The notes: generated from the sequence alone by a model not told the origin. 64,000 nucleotides of DNA from Pseudomonas sp. HS6 (GCF_023375815.1 NZ_CP067412.1:4898001-4962000); one strand, 5' to 3'. Shown: positions 17,845-27,377, numbered from the stretch's first letter. Translations and numbers: made by a program.

Positions 17845-19182
17845 ATGATTCCTTCACAGACTTCCCGCATGGCCCCGGCCATGAGCACTGCCACGGGTGG
17901 CATCGGCGACAAGATCCGCGGCGCCATGGCCGTCGGCAAGACCCGTTGGGGCATGCTGGCGCTGGTGTTTTTCGCCACCACCCTGAACTACATCGACCGA
18001 GCCGCCCTCGGCGTCATGCAGCCAATCCTCGCCAAGGAAATGAGCTGGACGGCGATGGACTACGCCAACATCAACTTCTGGTTTCAGGTCGGCTACGCGA
18101 TCGGCTTCGTGCTGCAAGGACGCCTGATCGACCGGGTGGGCGTGAAACGCGTGTTCTTCTGCGCCGTGCTCCTCTGGAGCCTGGCCACCGGCGCCCATGG
18201 TCTGGCGACGTCGGCGGTGGGCTTCATGGTCTGCCGGTTCATCCTCGGCCTGACTGAAGCGGCCAACTACCCGGCCTGCGTGAAAACCACGCGCCTGTGG
18301 TTCCCGGCCGGCGAACGTGCGGTGGCCACCGGCATCTTCAACGCCGGCACCAACGTCGGCGCGATGTTCACCCCGATGCTGCTGCCGCTGATCCTTCACG
18401 TATGGGGCTGGCAGGCCGCGTTCCTGTGCATGTCGGCACTGGGCGGGATCTGGTTGCTGTTCTGGGGCTTGAAGTACTTCAACCCGGAAGATCACCCGAG
18501 CGTCAAACAATCGGAACTGGACTACATCCAGAAAGAAGTCGAACCGGAACAGGCCCGCGTACCGTTCTCGAAAATCCTGCGCATGCGCGGCACCTGGGCC
18601 TTCGCTCTCGCCTACTCGCTGACTGCCCCGGTGTTCTGGTTCTACCTGTACTGGCTGCCGCCGTTTCTCAATCAGCAATACAACCTGGGCATCAACGTCA
18701 CCCAGATGGGCATTCCGCTGATCATCATCTACGTCACCGCCGACTTCGGAAGTGTGGGCGGCGGGATTCTGTCTTCGTTCCTGATCGGTCGCGGCATGAA
18801 CTCGATCAAGGCGCGACTGCTGTCGATGTTCCTGTTCGCCTGCTGCATCATCGGCGTGGTCATGGCCGCCGGCTCCGCCAACCTGTGGGTCGCAGTGGCT
18901 GCGATCTCCCTGGCCATCGGCGCGCACCAGGCCTGGACGGCGAACATCTGGAGCCTGGTGATGGACTACACGCCCAAGCACATGATGAGCACGGTGTTCG
19001 GTTTCGGCGGCATGTGCGCGGCGATCGGCGGGATGTTCATGACCCAGATCGTCGGCCACATCCTGACCGTCACCAACAACAACTACACCGTGCTGTTCAC
19101 CCTGATTCCGGCAATGTACTTCCTCGCGCTGACCTGGATGTACTTCATGGCACCGCGCAAAATTCCTACAGTCACCGAATAA
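17845..19182 (+). CDS. MFS transporter, probably for quinate, shikimate or protocatechuate
   Basis: This 445-residue major facilitator of the anion:cation symporter (ACS) type has about 12 helices. Its first helix region includes LVFFATTLNYIDRAALGVMQP (about 40-60), the signature NYIDRA of this group. The ATG at 17845 was preferred to an in-frame GTG at 17836 because GGGTGGA lies 5-11 nt before it. Divergence from quiC and the shared operator point to a quinate-pathway substrate. The exact substrate is inference. Confidence 0.85.
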   Translation: MIPSQTSRMAPAMSTATGGIGDKIRGAMAVGKTRWGMLALVFFATTLNYIDRAALGVMQPILAKEMSWTAMDYANINFWFQVGYAIGFVLQGRLIDRVGVKRVFFCAVLLWSLATGAHGLATSAVGFMVCRFILGLTEAANYPACVKTTRLWFPAGERAVATGIFNAGTNVGAMFTPMLLPLILHVWGWQAAFLCMSALGGIWLLFWGLKYFNPEDHPSVKQSELDYIQKEVEPEQARVPFSKILRMRGTWAFALAYSLTAPVFWFYLYWLPPFLNQQYNLGINVTQMGIPLIIIYVTADFGSVGGGILSSFLIGRGMNSIKARLLSMFLFACCIIGVVMAAGSANLWVAVAAISLAIGAHQAWTANIWSLVMDYTPKHMMSTVFGFGGMCAAIGGMFMTQIVGHILTVTNNNYTVLFTLIPAMYFLALTWMYFMAPRKIPTVTE

Positions 19183-19224
19183 CCTTCCTGCACTGACCGG
19201 CCTGATTTCAGGCCGGTCACGTCT

Positions 19225-20103
19225 TCAGCGCCGGCTCTGCTGCCACGCTGCCGCCAGTCCGCTGCAACAGATCACCGCGATCCCGATCACCGTCATCAGG
19301 GTCGGCGTGTGGGCAAACAGCAACCACCCCAGCAACCCCGCAAACACAATCTGGCAATAGCCGAATGGCGCCAGCAACGCCGGCGCGGCATGCCGGAATG
19401 CTTGGGTCAGAAACAGGTGCGCGGTCATCCCGCAACTGCCCAGCGCCAGCATCAACAAGGCGTGGCCGAGGCTCGGCACCTGCCAGAAGAACGGCACCAG
19501 CGCACTCATCACCAGCGTGTTGCATAAACCGGCGAAAAAGTTGCTGGTGGTCGGGCTGTCGATCGCGCTGAGCTTGCGCGTGAGCAGTTGATAGAAGCAG
19601 AAAAACAGCGCCGAGCAGAACGGCAACAGAATCGCTGGCGTGAACAATTCACCGCCGGGATGGACGATGATCAGCACGCCGATAAACCCGCAGATCACTG
19701 CGATCCACTGGCCCCGCGTCACCCGCTCCTTGAGCAACGGCACCGACAACGCCGTCACCAGTACCGGCGCGAGAAAGTTGACCGAGGTGGCCTCGGCCAG
19801 CGGGATGTACAAAAGCGCCGTGGTGAAAAACAGGCTGGTGCCCAGCAGGCACAACGCCCGCGCCAATTGCCATAACGGGCGTTTGGTGCGCAGCACGCGC
19901 AGCCCGGATTGCGGCAGGAATATCCCCGCCATCAGCAGCGTGTGCACCAGATACCGCGCCCACACCACCATGATGATCGGATAAAAACCCGAGAGGTATT
20001 TCGATAGCGCATCGTGGCTGGAGAACAGAAACGTCGCCACGACAATCAGCAAGATCCCCTTGAAGGGTTGGTTGACGCCGGAAAGCGGAGTGCTGACGGT
20101 CAT
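19225..20103 (-). CDS. EamA/DMT-family transporter
   Basis: The 292-residue protein has about ten membrane helices and two EamA repeats, with VATFLFSSHDALSKYLSGFYP at the start of repeat 1 and FCFYQLLTRKL at the repeat 2 boundary. Drug/metabolite transporters of this kind export small metabolites or amino acids; the substrate is not evident. It ends near the MFS stop in convergent orientation. The IclR regulator lies upstream on the same strand. Confidence 0.87.
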   Translation of the reverse strand: MTVSTPLSGVNQPFKGILLIVVATFLFSSHDALSKYLSGFYPIIMVVWARYLVHTLLMAGIFLPQSGLRVLRTKRPLWQLARALCLLGTSLFFTTALLYIPLAEATSVNFLAPVLVTALSVPLLKERVTRGQWIAVICGFIGVLIIVHPGGELFTPAILLPFCSALFFCFYQLLTRKLSAIDSPTTSNFFAGLCNTLVMSALVPFFWQVPSLGHALLMLALGSCGMTAHLFLTQAFRHAAPALLAPFGYCQIVFAGLLGWLLFAHTPTLMTVIGIAVICCSGLAAAWQQSRR

Positions 20104-20248
20104 TGGCTATCTCTAGAAATCAAAATGAGGAAAAAGCCTCCAGCGATAATTTAGAACCAAGTTCCAAATTCTCACACCCTTCAAGCCAAATGCTGTGCGA
20201 TCAACGCACAGTTTTACAGACAGCCCAATCCCGTCTGCCGTTGCGTGG

Positions 20249-21025
20249 TTATACGAACAACTCGGAAGCGAGGCTCGCCGCCGACAACTCCTCGCTAAAC
20301 TTCAACAACAGCGGCGCCAGTTCATGCAATCTCGCCCCTGGCATCCGCGCACTCGGGCCGGCAATGCTCAACACCCCGATCACTCGGCCATCCGCCGGGT
20401 GCCGAACCACGGCAGCAATGGCCGACGTGCCCACCGCCGAACTTTCTTCGACACAGGCGTAACCCTGTTCGCGCGCCACGCGCAGATGCTCGAGCAGTTG
20501 AATGTTGGTTCGCGGTGCATTCGGCCCGAGATCCACCGGCATGTCGGCGGCCTGACGTTCAACCCGCGACAACGCCTCGGCATCACTCATGCTCGCCAGC
20601 CACGCATGACCGGACGCGGTGTAGAACAGTGGCGCATCGCGGCCCATGTCCGGGTCGTAACGCAAACCGCTGCGCGCGCCCTGTGACTTGGCGATCCAGG
20701 TCTGGCGCTCGCCGTCGGTGACGCCCAGCCGCACCAGTTCGCCGGTTTCCTGCGCCAGTCGATCAAGCACCGGCTGCACGATGTCGGCGCCGCTGCTCGA
20801 CAGGTAACGAAAGCCCATCGCCACCAATTTGGTCGACAAGTGATATCGCAGGGTTTCCGGGTTCTGCCGGACATAGCCCAGCCGGGACAATTCGGCGAGC
20901 AAGCGATGCGTCGCACTTTTCGGAATGTCGATTTGTTCCGCGAGGGTTTGCAACGGCAGTCCGCGCGGCTCGTGGGTGAGGCTCTCGAGCACGCTGAAAA
21001 CCCGTTCGATCTGACTGCCGGCCAT
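20249..21025 (-). CDS. IclR-family transcriptional regulator
   Basis: This 258-residue protein has an N-terminal winged helix-turn-helix (about 5-65, LQTLAEQIDIPKSATHRLLAELSRLGYV). The IclR effector-binding domain follows (about 80-250), with the FYTASGHAWLA and GVLSIAGPSARM motifs. It precedes the EamA gene on the same strand and is divergent from the aldo/keto reductase gene, so either may be its target. No operator was identified. Confidence 0.9.
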   Translation of the reverse strand: MAGSQIERVFSVLESLTHEPRGLPLQTLAEQIDIPKSATHRLLAELSRLGYVRQNPETLRYHLSTKLVAMGFRYLSSSGADIVQPVLDRLAQETGELVRLGVTDGERQTWIAKSQGARSGLRYDPDMGRDAPLFYTASGHAWLASMSDAEALSRVERQAADMPVDLGPNAPRTNIQLLEHLRVAREQGYACVEESSAVGTSAIAAVVRHPADGRVIGVLSIAGPSARMPGARLHELAPLLLKFSEELSAASLASELFV

Positions 21026-21200
21026 GGTGCGATCCCAGTGAAGTTTTGCCGATTCTAAAATACATATCAGAGATTGCGAAATCTGGAACCGATTGCTCGA
21101 TAATCGCCCTCTTTCTCAGCTGACGAGTTGCCCCTGCCGGATGACGTTGTTTAGTTTTCGGATTCCATTCCGAAACCCCATCTTGCAGGAAGCGCCGACC

Positions 21201-22034
21201 ATGCAGCACATCGTCAATAAACACGGACTGAACCTGCCGAAACTCGGCCTCGGCACCTGGCCGATGCTCGGCGACGAATGCACCCGCGCCGTGGAGCAAG
21301 CGCTGGAACTCGGCTACCGACATATCGACACGGCGGCCGCCTACAACAACGAAGACGCGGTCGGGCGGGCACTGATGAATACACCCACACCCCGCGAGCA
21401 GATCCACGTCACCACCAAAGTCTGGTGGGATCAGTTGCAACCTGATGCCATGCGTCATTCACTGGATCGCAGCCTCAAGGCGTTGCGCAGCGAATATGTC
21501 GACCTGTTCATGATCCATTGGCCGACCACTGATTGGGATTTGCCGCGCACCCTCGACACCCTCGCCTCGTTCAAGGAGCAAGGCCTGGCTCGCCATATCG
21601 GGGTGGCAAATTTTCCGCTGCAGTTGTTGCGCAAAGTCGTCGATGACTTTGGGATTCCTCTGTCAGCGATCCAGGTCGAGTACCACGTCCTGCTCGGACA
21701 AAACGCACTGCTGGATTACGCCCGGCAACACGACCTGGCGCTGACGGCCTACACGCCACTGGCACGCAATAAGGTTTCACACATTCGCGAGATCCAGCAG
21801 ATTGCTGCAAGGCATGGTGTACTGCCGGCTCAGGTTGCGCTGAAGTGGCTGCTCGATCAAAGCAACGTCGCGGCCATTCCCAAAGCGAGCAGCAAAGCCA
21901 ACCAACTAGCCAATCTGAAGGCACTTGAGGTCAATCTGGACGATGAAGATCGTGCGTTGATCGCCAGTCTCTCCAAGCGCGAACGTCAGGTCAGTCCGGA
22001 CTTTGCGCCAGTGTGGGACGTGTCCGAAGAGTGA
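21201..22034 (+). CDS. Aldo/keto reductase, DkgB-like
   Basis: The 277-residue (beta/alpha)8 oxidoreductase has the catalytic tetrad of the family: Asp and Tyr in HIDTAAAYNNE (about 43-53), Lys in TTKVWW and His in MIHWP. C-terminal NADPH-binding residues lie in AIPKASSKANQLANL. It is closest in layout to E. coli DkgB (2,5-diketo-D-gluconate/methylglyoxal reductase), including the ending VSPDFAPVWD. The ATG at 21201 was chosen over the upstream extension because the homologous N-terminus starts there. Probably reduces small carbonyls. Confidence 0.88.
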   Translation: MQHIVNKHGLNLPKLGLGTWPMLGDECTRAVEQALELGYRHIDTAAAYNNEDAVGRALMNTPTPREQIHVTTKVWWDQLQPDAMRHSLDRSLKALRSEYVDLFMIHWPTTDWDLPRTLDTLASFKEQGLARHIGVANFPLQLLRKVVDDFGIPLSAIQVEYHVLLGQNALLDYARQHDLALTAYTPLARNKVSHIREIQQIAARHGVLPAQVALKWLLDQSNVAAIPKASSKANQLANLKALEVNLDDEDRALIASLSKRERQVSPDFAPVWDVSEE

Positions 22035-22185
22035 ATTGAAAAATGAGCGCTGGTCAGGCACGAAGCATCACATTCGCGGACCGTCTTACGCGCTCTTACA
22101 CATATGTCCTGCAGTCTCGGACTTGATCGGGTTATTCATAGGCGAGGCGAAAAACGCCCTGATCAACCTATGAGGAACCGCAAGC

Positions 22186-23037
22186 ATGTTTTGGAACAAG
22201 GCAAGACCCAGCGACAACGTCAATGACAGGCGAAAGGGCAAGGATGCCCGAACACTGACGGGGAAGAAGCTCGGGGCAGGACTGGTCACCGCCGCGCTGG
22301 CAGGCACGGTAATCTACTCGACACTCACTCCTGCGCCGCTGCAACACACGACCGAAGAAAACGCCTTCAGCCTTTCACCTTCAGTGATTGAAGATCCACA
22401 ACTGAGGTTTATCGAATCGATATTGGGTGACACCGAAGACACCTGGAAACAGTTGTTCACCCAGGCTGACCTGCACTACCCGCCGCCAGCACTGACGTTA
22501 TTCGACAATGACATAGCGTCAGCGTGTGGCTATGCCAGCGCGTCGAGCGGCCCCTTCTACTGCCCCGTAGACCGGCAGATTTATCTGGCCCCCGGGTTCT
22601 TCGATCAAATGGCCCATGAATACTCGGCAGTTGGCGACTTCGCTCAAGCTTTCGTCATTGCCCACGAGGTCAGTCATCATGTGCAACTCGAAATGGGACT
22701 TTCCGCACCCTTTGAAACGGCACTCCTGGCACGCCAGCCCGTAACTGGCGACGCTGGTCTTGAGGTCCGCACCGAGTTGCAGGCCGATTGCCTTGCCGGC
22801 GTCTGGGCCCATCAAGCGCAGCAGCGTCTGGTCTGGCTGGAACCAGGGGATATCGACGAAGCCCTGAATGCGGCTTCCGTATTCGGTGACGACTACTTAC
22901 AACGCGCGCAAAATCTCACGATACGCCCAGAGACTTTCAGCCACGGCACATCGCCTCAACGCAGCCGCTGGTTCAGTCGCGGACTCGATAGCGGTCGGGT
23001 CGATGCCTGCGATACTTTCAACGCCGCGCAGCTGTAA
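22186..23037 (+). CDS. YpfJ-family zinc metallopeptidase-like membrane protein (copy 1)
   Basis: This 283-residue protein has a short basic N-terminus, one membrane helix (about 30-47) and a zinc-metallopeptidase domain. The domain has FYCPVDRQIYL, the HEVSHH (HExxH) motif near residue 164 and the ELQADCLAGVWAH helix (about 200-212) that supplies the third ligand. It is a diverged tandem paralogue of the next gene: same order of motifs, but without the Gly-rich N-terminal tract. Substrate unknown. Confidence 0.85.
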   Translation: MFWNKARPSDNVNDRRKGKDARTLTGKKLGAGLVTAALAGTVIYSTLTPAPLQHTTEENAFSLSPSVIEDPQLRFIESILGDTEDTWKQLFTQADLHYPPPALTLFDNDIASACGYASASSGPFYCPVDRQIYLAPGFFDQMAHEYSAVGDFAQAFVIAHEVSHHVQLEMGLSAPFETALLARQPVTGDAGLEVRTELQADCLAGVWAHQAQQRLVWLEPGDIDEALNAASVFGDDYLQRAQNLTIRPETFSHGTSPQRSRWFSRGLDSGRVDACDTFNAAQL

Positions 23038-23157
23038 ATTTGCGAACAGACAGCGTTTGTCAGAACCGCTGCCAATCACTATGGTCTGACGACCGGACTG
23101 GCGCCGTTCCCGCGTACCAGCAACACTGATCACCACATACAGATAGAGGATTCCCAC

Positions 23158-24048
23158 ATGCTATGGAGAAAAGGTCGACGCAGTGACAACGTCGTCGATG
23201 CCCGTGGCGATGACATGGGCGGTGGCGGTGGCGGCATGCGCTTCGGTGGCGGCAAAGGCCTGAGCCTCGGTGCGATCCTGTTGATCGTCGGTATCGGCTG
23301 GATCACCGGGCAAGATCCGCTGCAGATTCTCGGTCAGCTCACCGGCCAAGGCACACAGCAAGTCGCACCGACGTCGCAAACCCGTCAGGCGCCGCCGGCC
23401 AACGATGAACAGGCCGAATTCGTGCGCTCGATCCTCGGCGACACCGAAGACACTTGGGGTGCGATCTTCCAGCAGGCCGGCCGCCAATATAAAGATCCGA
23501 CCCTGGTGCTGTTCAGCAACCGGGTCAATTCGGCCTGCGGCATGGCCACCTCGGCCACCGGCCCGTTCTATTGCCCGGCAGACCAGAAGGTCTATCTGGA
23601 CATGGCGTTCTTCCAGGAAATGTCCCAACGCTTCAAGGCGGCCGGCGACTTCGCCCAAGCCTATGTGATCGCTCACGAAGTCGGACACCACGTGCAGACG
23701 CTGCTTGGCGTCTCGGCAAAAATTCAGGCCGCCCGCCAGCAAGGTCGGCAGATGCAAGGCGACGGCGGTCTGCTGGTGCGCCAGGAACTGCAGGCCGACT
23801 GCCTGGCCGGCGTCTGGGCCTACAACGCCCAGAAACGTCTGAACTGGCTGGAACCGGGCGACATCGAAGAAGCCTTGAACGCAGCGAACGCCATCGGTGA
23901 TGATCGTTTGCAACAACAGGGTCAGGGCCGTGTGGTGCCGGACTCGTTTACCCACGGTACGTCGGCGCAAAGGGTGCGCTGGTTCAAAACCGGATTCGCC
24001 CAGGGCCAGGTCGGCCAGTGCGATACCTTTGCGGCGAAAAACCTGTAA
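23158..24048 (+). CDS. ypfJ: YpfJ-family zinc metallopeptidase-like membrane protein (copy 2)
   Basis: The 296-residue protein is the canonical member of the pair. It starts MLWRKGRRSDNVVDARGDD, then a Gly-rich tract (about 20-32) and one membrane helix (about 37-52). The peptidase domain has FYCPADQKVYLD, HEVGHH (HExxH, near residue 176) and ELQADCLAGVWAYNAQ. Family members are annotated as neutral zinc metallopeptidases of the inner membrane with unknown substrates. The next gene starts at the base after its stop, suggesting coupling. Confidence 0.88.
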   Translation: MLWRKGRRSDNVVDARGDDMGGGGGGMRFGGGKGLSLGAILLIVGIGWITGQDPLQILGQLTGQGTQQVAPTSQTRQAPPANDEQAEFVRSILGDTEDTWGAIFQQAGRQYKDPTLVLFSNRVNSACGMATSATGPFYCPADQKVYLDMAFFQEMSQRFKAAGDFAQAYVIAHEVGHHVQTLLGVSAKIQAARQQGRQMQGDGGLLVRQELQADCLAGVWAYNAQKRLNWLEPGDIEEALNAANAIGDDRLQQQGQGRVVPDSFTHGTSAQRVRWFKTGFAQGQVGQCDTFAAKNL

Positions 24049-25002
24049 ATGCATAAATGGCTGTTGGTTTTACTGTTCATCGGCGGCACCGCGCAAGCGG
24101 CCGGCGTCGACGCGATCAGTCCCGGACGCCTGCAATTGCAGGCCGGCGAAATGGCGGTGGGCATCGGCCCGGCGCCGGCAAAAATCGAGCGGGTGCTGAT
24201 CGTCATTCATGGCAAGCTGCGCAACGCCGAAACCTATCGCAAGAGTGGAGAGAGCGCCGCCGAACTGGCCGGGCAAACCGCCAACACGCTGGTGATCGCT
24301 CCACAGTTTCTCAACGAAAGCGATGTCGCTCTCTACTCGTTGCCCGCCAGCGTTTTGCGCTGGAAAGGCAATGAATGGATGGGCGGCGGGTTATCCACAG
24401 GGCCGAACGCGCTCAGCTCCTATGCCGCCCTCGACGAAATCATTGGCCGGCTCAGCGACCGCAAGCAGTTTCCGGACGTGAAGCAGATCGTGATCTTCGG
24501 CCACTCCGGCGGCGGTCAGGTGGTGCAGCGCTATGCGCTGCTGGCCCAGGAGCAACCGGCGCTCAAGACTGAAGGCATTCGCTTGCGTTACGTGGTCGCC
24601 AACCCCTCGTCGTACGCCTACTTCAATGAGCAACGCCCGGTGGCCTTCGATCACGCGCAGTGCCCCGGTTTCAACCGCTGGAAGTACGGTCTGATAGACC
24701 CACCGATTTACTCGGGTGGGCAAACACCCGCGCAACTTGAAAGCCGTTACGTCAAACGCGAGGTGATTTATCTGCTGGGCCAGCAGGACACCGACCCGCA
24801 ACACCCGGCGCTGGACAAGAGCTGCGCCGCCAAAGCCCAGGGGGCTTATCGACTGGAGCGCGGGAAGCTGTTTTTCGGTTACTTGCTGCGTCGTCATCCT
24901 GAAGGGGTGAATCAGCGGCTGGTGGAGGTTCCCGGGGTCGGGCATAACGGCGACGGCATGCTGACCTCGCCGGAAGGGCAGAAAGCAATATTCGAGCAAT
25001 AA
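24049..25002 (+). CDS. Secreted alpha/beta hydrolase
   Basis: This 317-residue protein has a Sec signal peptide (MHKWLLVLLFIGGTAQAAG, probable cut after AQA). An alpha/beta hydrolase fold follows, with a GHSGGG nucleophile elbow (about 158-163, nucleophile Ser). The final His is likely in VEVPGVGHNGDGML (about 289-302). It abuts the metallopeptidase gene with no gap and is probably co-transcribed with it. Related proteins are simply annotated as hydrolases; substrate unknown. Confidence 0.82.
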   Translation: MHKWLLVLLFIGGTAQAAGVDAISPGRLQLQAGEMAVGIGPAPAKIERVLIVIHGKLRNAETYRKSGESAAELAGQTANTLVIAPQFLNESDVALYSLPASVLRWKGNEWMGGGLSTGPNALSSYAALDEIIGRLSDRKQFPDVKQIVIFGHSGGGQVVQRYALLAQEQPALKTEGIRLRYVVANPSSYAYFNEQRPVAFDHAQCPGFNRWKYGLIDPPIYSGGQTPAQLESRYVKREVIYLLGQQDTDPQHPALDKSCAAKAQGAYRLERGKLFFGYLLRRHPEGVNQRLVEVPGVGHNGDGMLTSPEGQKAIFEQ

Positions 25003-25032
25003 AAAACGGGGGCCGAAGCCCCCGTTTATTTT
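25001..25032. terminator. Bidirectional terminator between the hydrolase and HAD genes
   Basis: CGGGGGC at 25007-25013 and GCCCCCG at 25018-25024 form a stem with a CGAA loop. It is flanked by A6 on the left and TTTATTTT on the right, so it can end transcription on both strands. It lies directly between two convergent genes. Confidence 0.9.
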
Positions 25033-25625
25033 CAGGCGAACAACATCCGCCGCAATTCCACACAATCCTTCGCATGCCAGTCCGTCAGCTCTGGCCAAGG
25101 ATTATCCGGCAGGTTCACCAGCACCGTGTGGGTGCCTGCCGCCCGGCCGCAATCAAGATCGAACCGGTAATCACCGACCATCACCATCTCACTCGCCGAC
25201 ACTTGCCAGGCATCGGCCAGTTTCAGCAAACCGCCCGGGTGCGGTTTCGGCGGCGCCTCATCGCGGCCCAATACATCGTCCACCGCAAAGCAATCAGCCA
25301 GGCCGATGGCCTCCAGCGTCACATGAGCCAGCTCCCGCGCATTGCGAGTCAGGATGCCGAGGCGATAACCCCGTGCGTGCAGGTCGCGCACCAGCTCCAC
25401 CGCACCGACCGCCGGGGTCGAGCCGAGCGCCAGATCCCGCTCATGCTCCAGCAGCCACGCATGTTTCGCCGCCGCTTTCTCGGCGGGTAACGCCGCGAGA
25501 TGCGTGAGGATGTCGTCCTCCGGCGGGATCGACAGCGCCACGCGGATCGCCGCGAAGTCGTGCACGGCGACGGTCAGGGTGCCGTCCATGTCGAACACCC
25601 AGTGCCGCACCTGCGCCAGACTCAT
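25032..25625 (-). CDS. HAD-IA phosphatase
   Basis: The 197-residue protein is a haloacid-dehalogenase-superfamily hydrolase with motif I VFDMDGTLT (about 9-17), motif II TRNA (near 103), motif III Lys in PPKPHP and motif IV MVGDYRFDLDCGRAAG (about 150-165). It resembles phosphoglycolate-phosphatase-like enzymes, but the substrate is not evident. The start at 25625 overlaps the tesB stop by 4 bp (ATGA), so it is the second gene of a tesB operon. Confidence 0.88.
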   Translation of the reverse strand: MSLAQVRHWVFDMDGTLTVAVHDFAAIRVALSIPPEDDILTHLAALPAEKAAAKHAWLLEHERDLALGSTPAVGAVELVRDLHARGYRLGILTRNARELAHVTLEAIGLADCFAVDDVLGRDEAPPKPHPGGLLKLADAWQVSASEMVMVGDYRFDLDCGRAAGTHTVLVNLPDNPWPELTDWHAKDCVELRRMLFA

Positions 25626-26491
25626 GCCCAATCCTTGCGATGACGAATCAGGCCTTCCTGAGTCACCGACGCCACCAGTTGCCCGGCGCGGTTGAACACG
25701 CTGCCACGGGAGAACCCGCGAGAGTTGCCGGCCCACGGACTGTCCATGGCATACAGCAACCAGTCATCGGCACGCAGATCATTGTGGAACCACAAGGCGT
25801 GATCGAGGCTGGCGACCTGCATGTCTTTCTGCCAGACCGATTTGCCGTGAGGCAGCATCGACGTGGTCAACAGACCGAAGTCCGAGGCGTAGGCCAGCAG
25901 GTATTTGTGCAGCGCCGGAGCATCTGCCAGCGCACCATCAGCGCGGAACCACACGTACTTGACCGGATCCGCCGGCTGCGGGTTGTACGGGTCTTTTTCA
26001 GTGACCGGGCGCACTTCGATCGGCTTCGGGCACAGCAGTTTTTCGCGCATGTGCTCCGGGATCAGGTGCGCGCGTTGCTGGGTCAGTTCCAGCTCCGAAG
26101 GCAGGTTTTCCGGGCCGACAACTTGCGGCATCTGGCTCTGGTGTTCGAAGCCTTCTTCGTCGTACTGGAACGAAGCGCTGCAAGTGAAAATCGGGTGGCC
26201 CTTCTGGATCGCGGTCACACGGCGGGTGCTGAAACTGCCGCCGTCACGCACGCGATCAACGGAATAAACCACCGGCAACTTGGCATCGCCTGGACGCAGG
26301 AAATAACCGTGCATCGAATGCACATGACGCGTTTCTTCAACGGTCTGACTGGCCGCCGACAGCGACTGGCCGAGCACCTGGCCGCCGAACAACTGGCGAA
26401 AGCCCAGATCCTGACTGCGACCACGGAACAGGTTTTCCTCGATCGGTTCGAGGGTCAGCAGATCCACCAGATCTTCCAACACTTGGCTCAT
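25622..26491 (-). CDS. tesB: Acyl-CoA thioesterase II
   Basis: This 289-residue protein is a double-hotdog TesB. The N-terminal repeat has LFGGQVLGQSLSAA (about 34-47) and HGYFLRPGD. The C-terminal repeat has YASDFGLL with the catalytic Asp (near residue 207) and VTQEGLIR with the catalytic Gln at the end. It hydrolyses acyl-CoAs of broad chain length in the cytoplasm. Length equals the family norm (E. coli 286). It overlaps the HAD gene. Confidence 0.94.
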   Translation of the reverse strand: MSQVLEDLVDLLTLEPIEENLFRGRSQDLGFRQLFGGQVLGQSLSAASQTVEETRHVHSMHGYFLRPGDAKLPVVYSVDRVRDGGSFSTRRVTAIQKGHPIFTCSASFQYDEEGFEHQSQMPQVVGPENLPSELELTQQRAHLIPEHMREKLLCPKPIEVRPVTEKDPYNPQPADPVKYVWFRADGALADAPALHKYLLAYASDFGLLTTSMLPHGKSVWQKDMQVASLDHALWFHNDLRADDWLLYAMDSPWAGNSRGFSRGSVFNRAGQLVASVTQEGLIRHRKDWA

Positions 26492-26596
26492 TCAGACTCT
26501 CCTCACACAACGCTATGCCGCGCAGTCTCGGCTGCGGCGGCCAATTCAGGTTCTGGCGCGAGCCATGATCGCGCCATTGTAAACGTCCGTGTCGGC

Positions 26597-27166
26597 TTAG
26601 CCATGCAGGGTCTGCAGCCATTGCTCCCTGGTGATGCGGTACAACAGATGTCGACGCAACGGGTGATCGACAGCCAGTTTCGGGTGATCGAAATCATGGG
26701 CCGGGTCGTGATGCATGCCGATGGCCTGCATGACTTTTTCCGACGGCAGATTGCTCTGCGCGGTGAACGCCACGATCTCCTTCAGGGCCAAACGATCAAA
26801 GCCGCAGCGCAGCGCGGTCCACGCGGCTTCGCTGGCATATCCCAGGCCCCAGTGTTCTTTCGCCAGACGCCAGCCGATTTCCACCGCCGGGGTAAACGGC
26901 GCATCGAAACCGACCACGCCGAGCCCGGTAAAACCGATGAACTCGCCGGTGTCCTTGCGCTCCAGCGCCCACAAACCATAACCGTGTTCGGCGAAATGCC
27001 CGCGCACACGGCCGATCAGCGCAGCGCTTTCCAGCCGACTCAAGGGGGCGGGAAAGTAGCGCATCACCTGCGGATCGGCGCACATCGCCGCAAATGCCGG
27101 CAAATCCGCGTCCTGCCATTGACGCATCAGCAGTCGCGCGCTTTCCAGCTCAAGTATCGGCTCCAT
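26597..27166 (-). CDS. GNAT-family N-acetyltransferase (RimJ/RimL-like)
   Basis: The 189-residue protein is a Gcn5-type acetyltransferase. It begins MEPILELESARLLMRQWQDAD, with GFTGLGVVGF and EIGWRLAKEHWGLGYASEAA (about 96-115), the latter being the acetyl-CoA pyrophosphate-binding loop. It resembles the RimJ/RimL group that acetylates protein N-termini or small amines. It is transcribed away from the interrupted histone-deacetylase-family gene. Confidence 0.88.
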   Translation of the reverse strand: MEPILELESARLLMRQWQDADLPAFAAMCADPQVMRYFPAPLSRLESAALIGRVRGHFAEHGYGLWALERKDTGEFIGFTGLGVVGFDAPFTPAVEIGWRLAKEHWGLGYASEAAWTALRCGFDRLALKEIVAFTAQSNLPSEKVMQAIGMHHDPAHDFDHPKLAVDHPLRRHLLYRITREQWLQTLHG

Positions 27167-27249
27167 CGTGCCCCTCCGTTTCCATGCCGCAAGTCTACAT
27201 CGCTGTTAGGCTTTGCACTCTTTCCTGCAGCCTTTATGAATAGTCCACC

Positions 27250-27335
27250 ATGCCGTTGCCGCTGATTTACCACGAAGACTACAGCCCGGAATTTCCGGCG
27301 GATCACCGCTTCCCCATGGACAAGTTCCGCCTGCT
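27250..27335 (+). pseudogene. 5' fragment of histone-deacetylase-family gene, split by the integrated element
   Basis: These 28 codons plus two bases encode MPLPLIYHEDYSPEFPADHR then FPMDKFRL. This is the N-terminus of class-II-like bacterial histone deacetylase/acetylpolyamine amidohydrolase-family proteins (HRFPM is a recurrent family motif). The sequence then leaves the family at the element junction. Joined to 34192 onward, the frame reads through as ...FRLLRDHLVDSG..., restoring a 306-codon gene. The fragment alone cannot be functional because all zinc ligands are in the 3' part. Confidence 0.85.
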
Positions 27336-27360
27336 ACACTTTAAGCTATACAGTGATACC
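27310..27360. other. Left attachment site (attL) of the element
   Basis: Host codons for MDKFRL run into the 7-bp core GCCTGCT (27329-27335). Element sequence follows, with CAGTG at 27351-27355. That pentamer and its complement CACTG at 34164-34168 lie 19-20 bp from the core centre in the reconstructed attP, as expected for the symmetrical arms of a serine-recombinase attP site. Confidence 0.7.
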
Positions 27361-27377
27361 TCTTCAGAGAAATCCAC

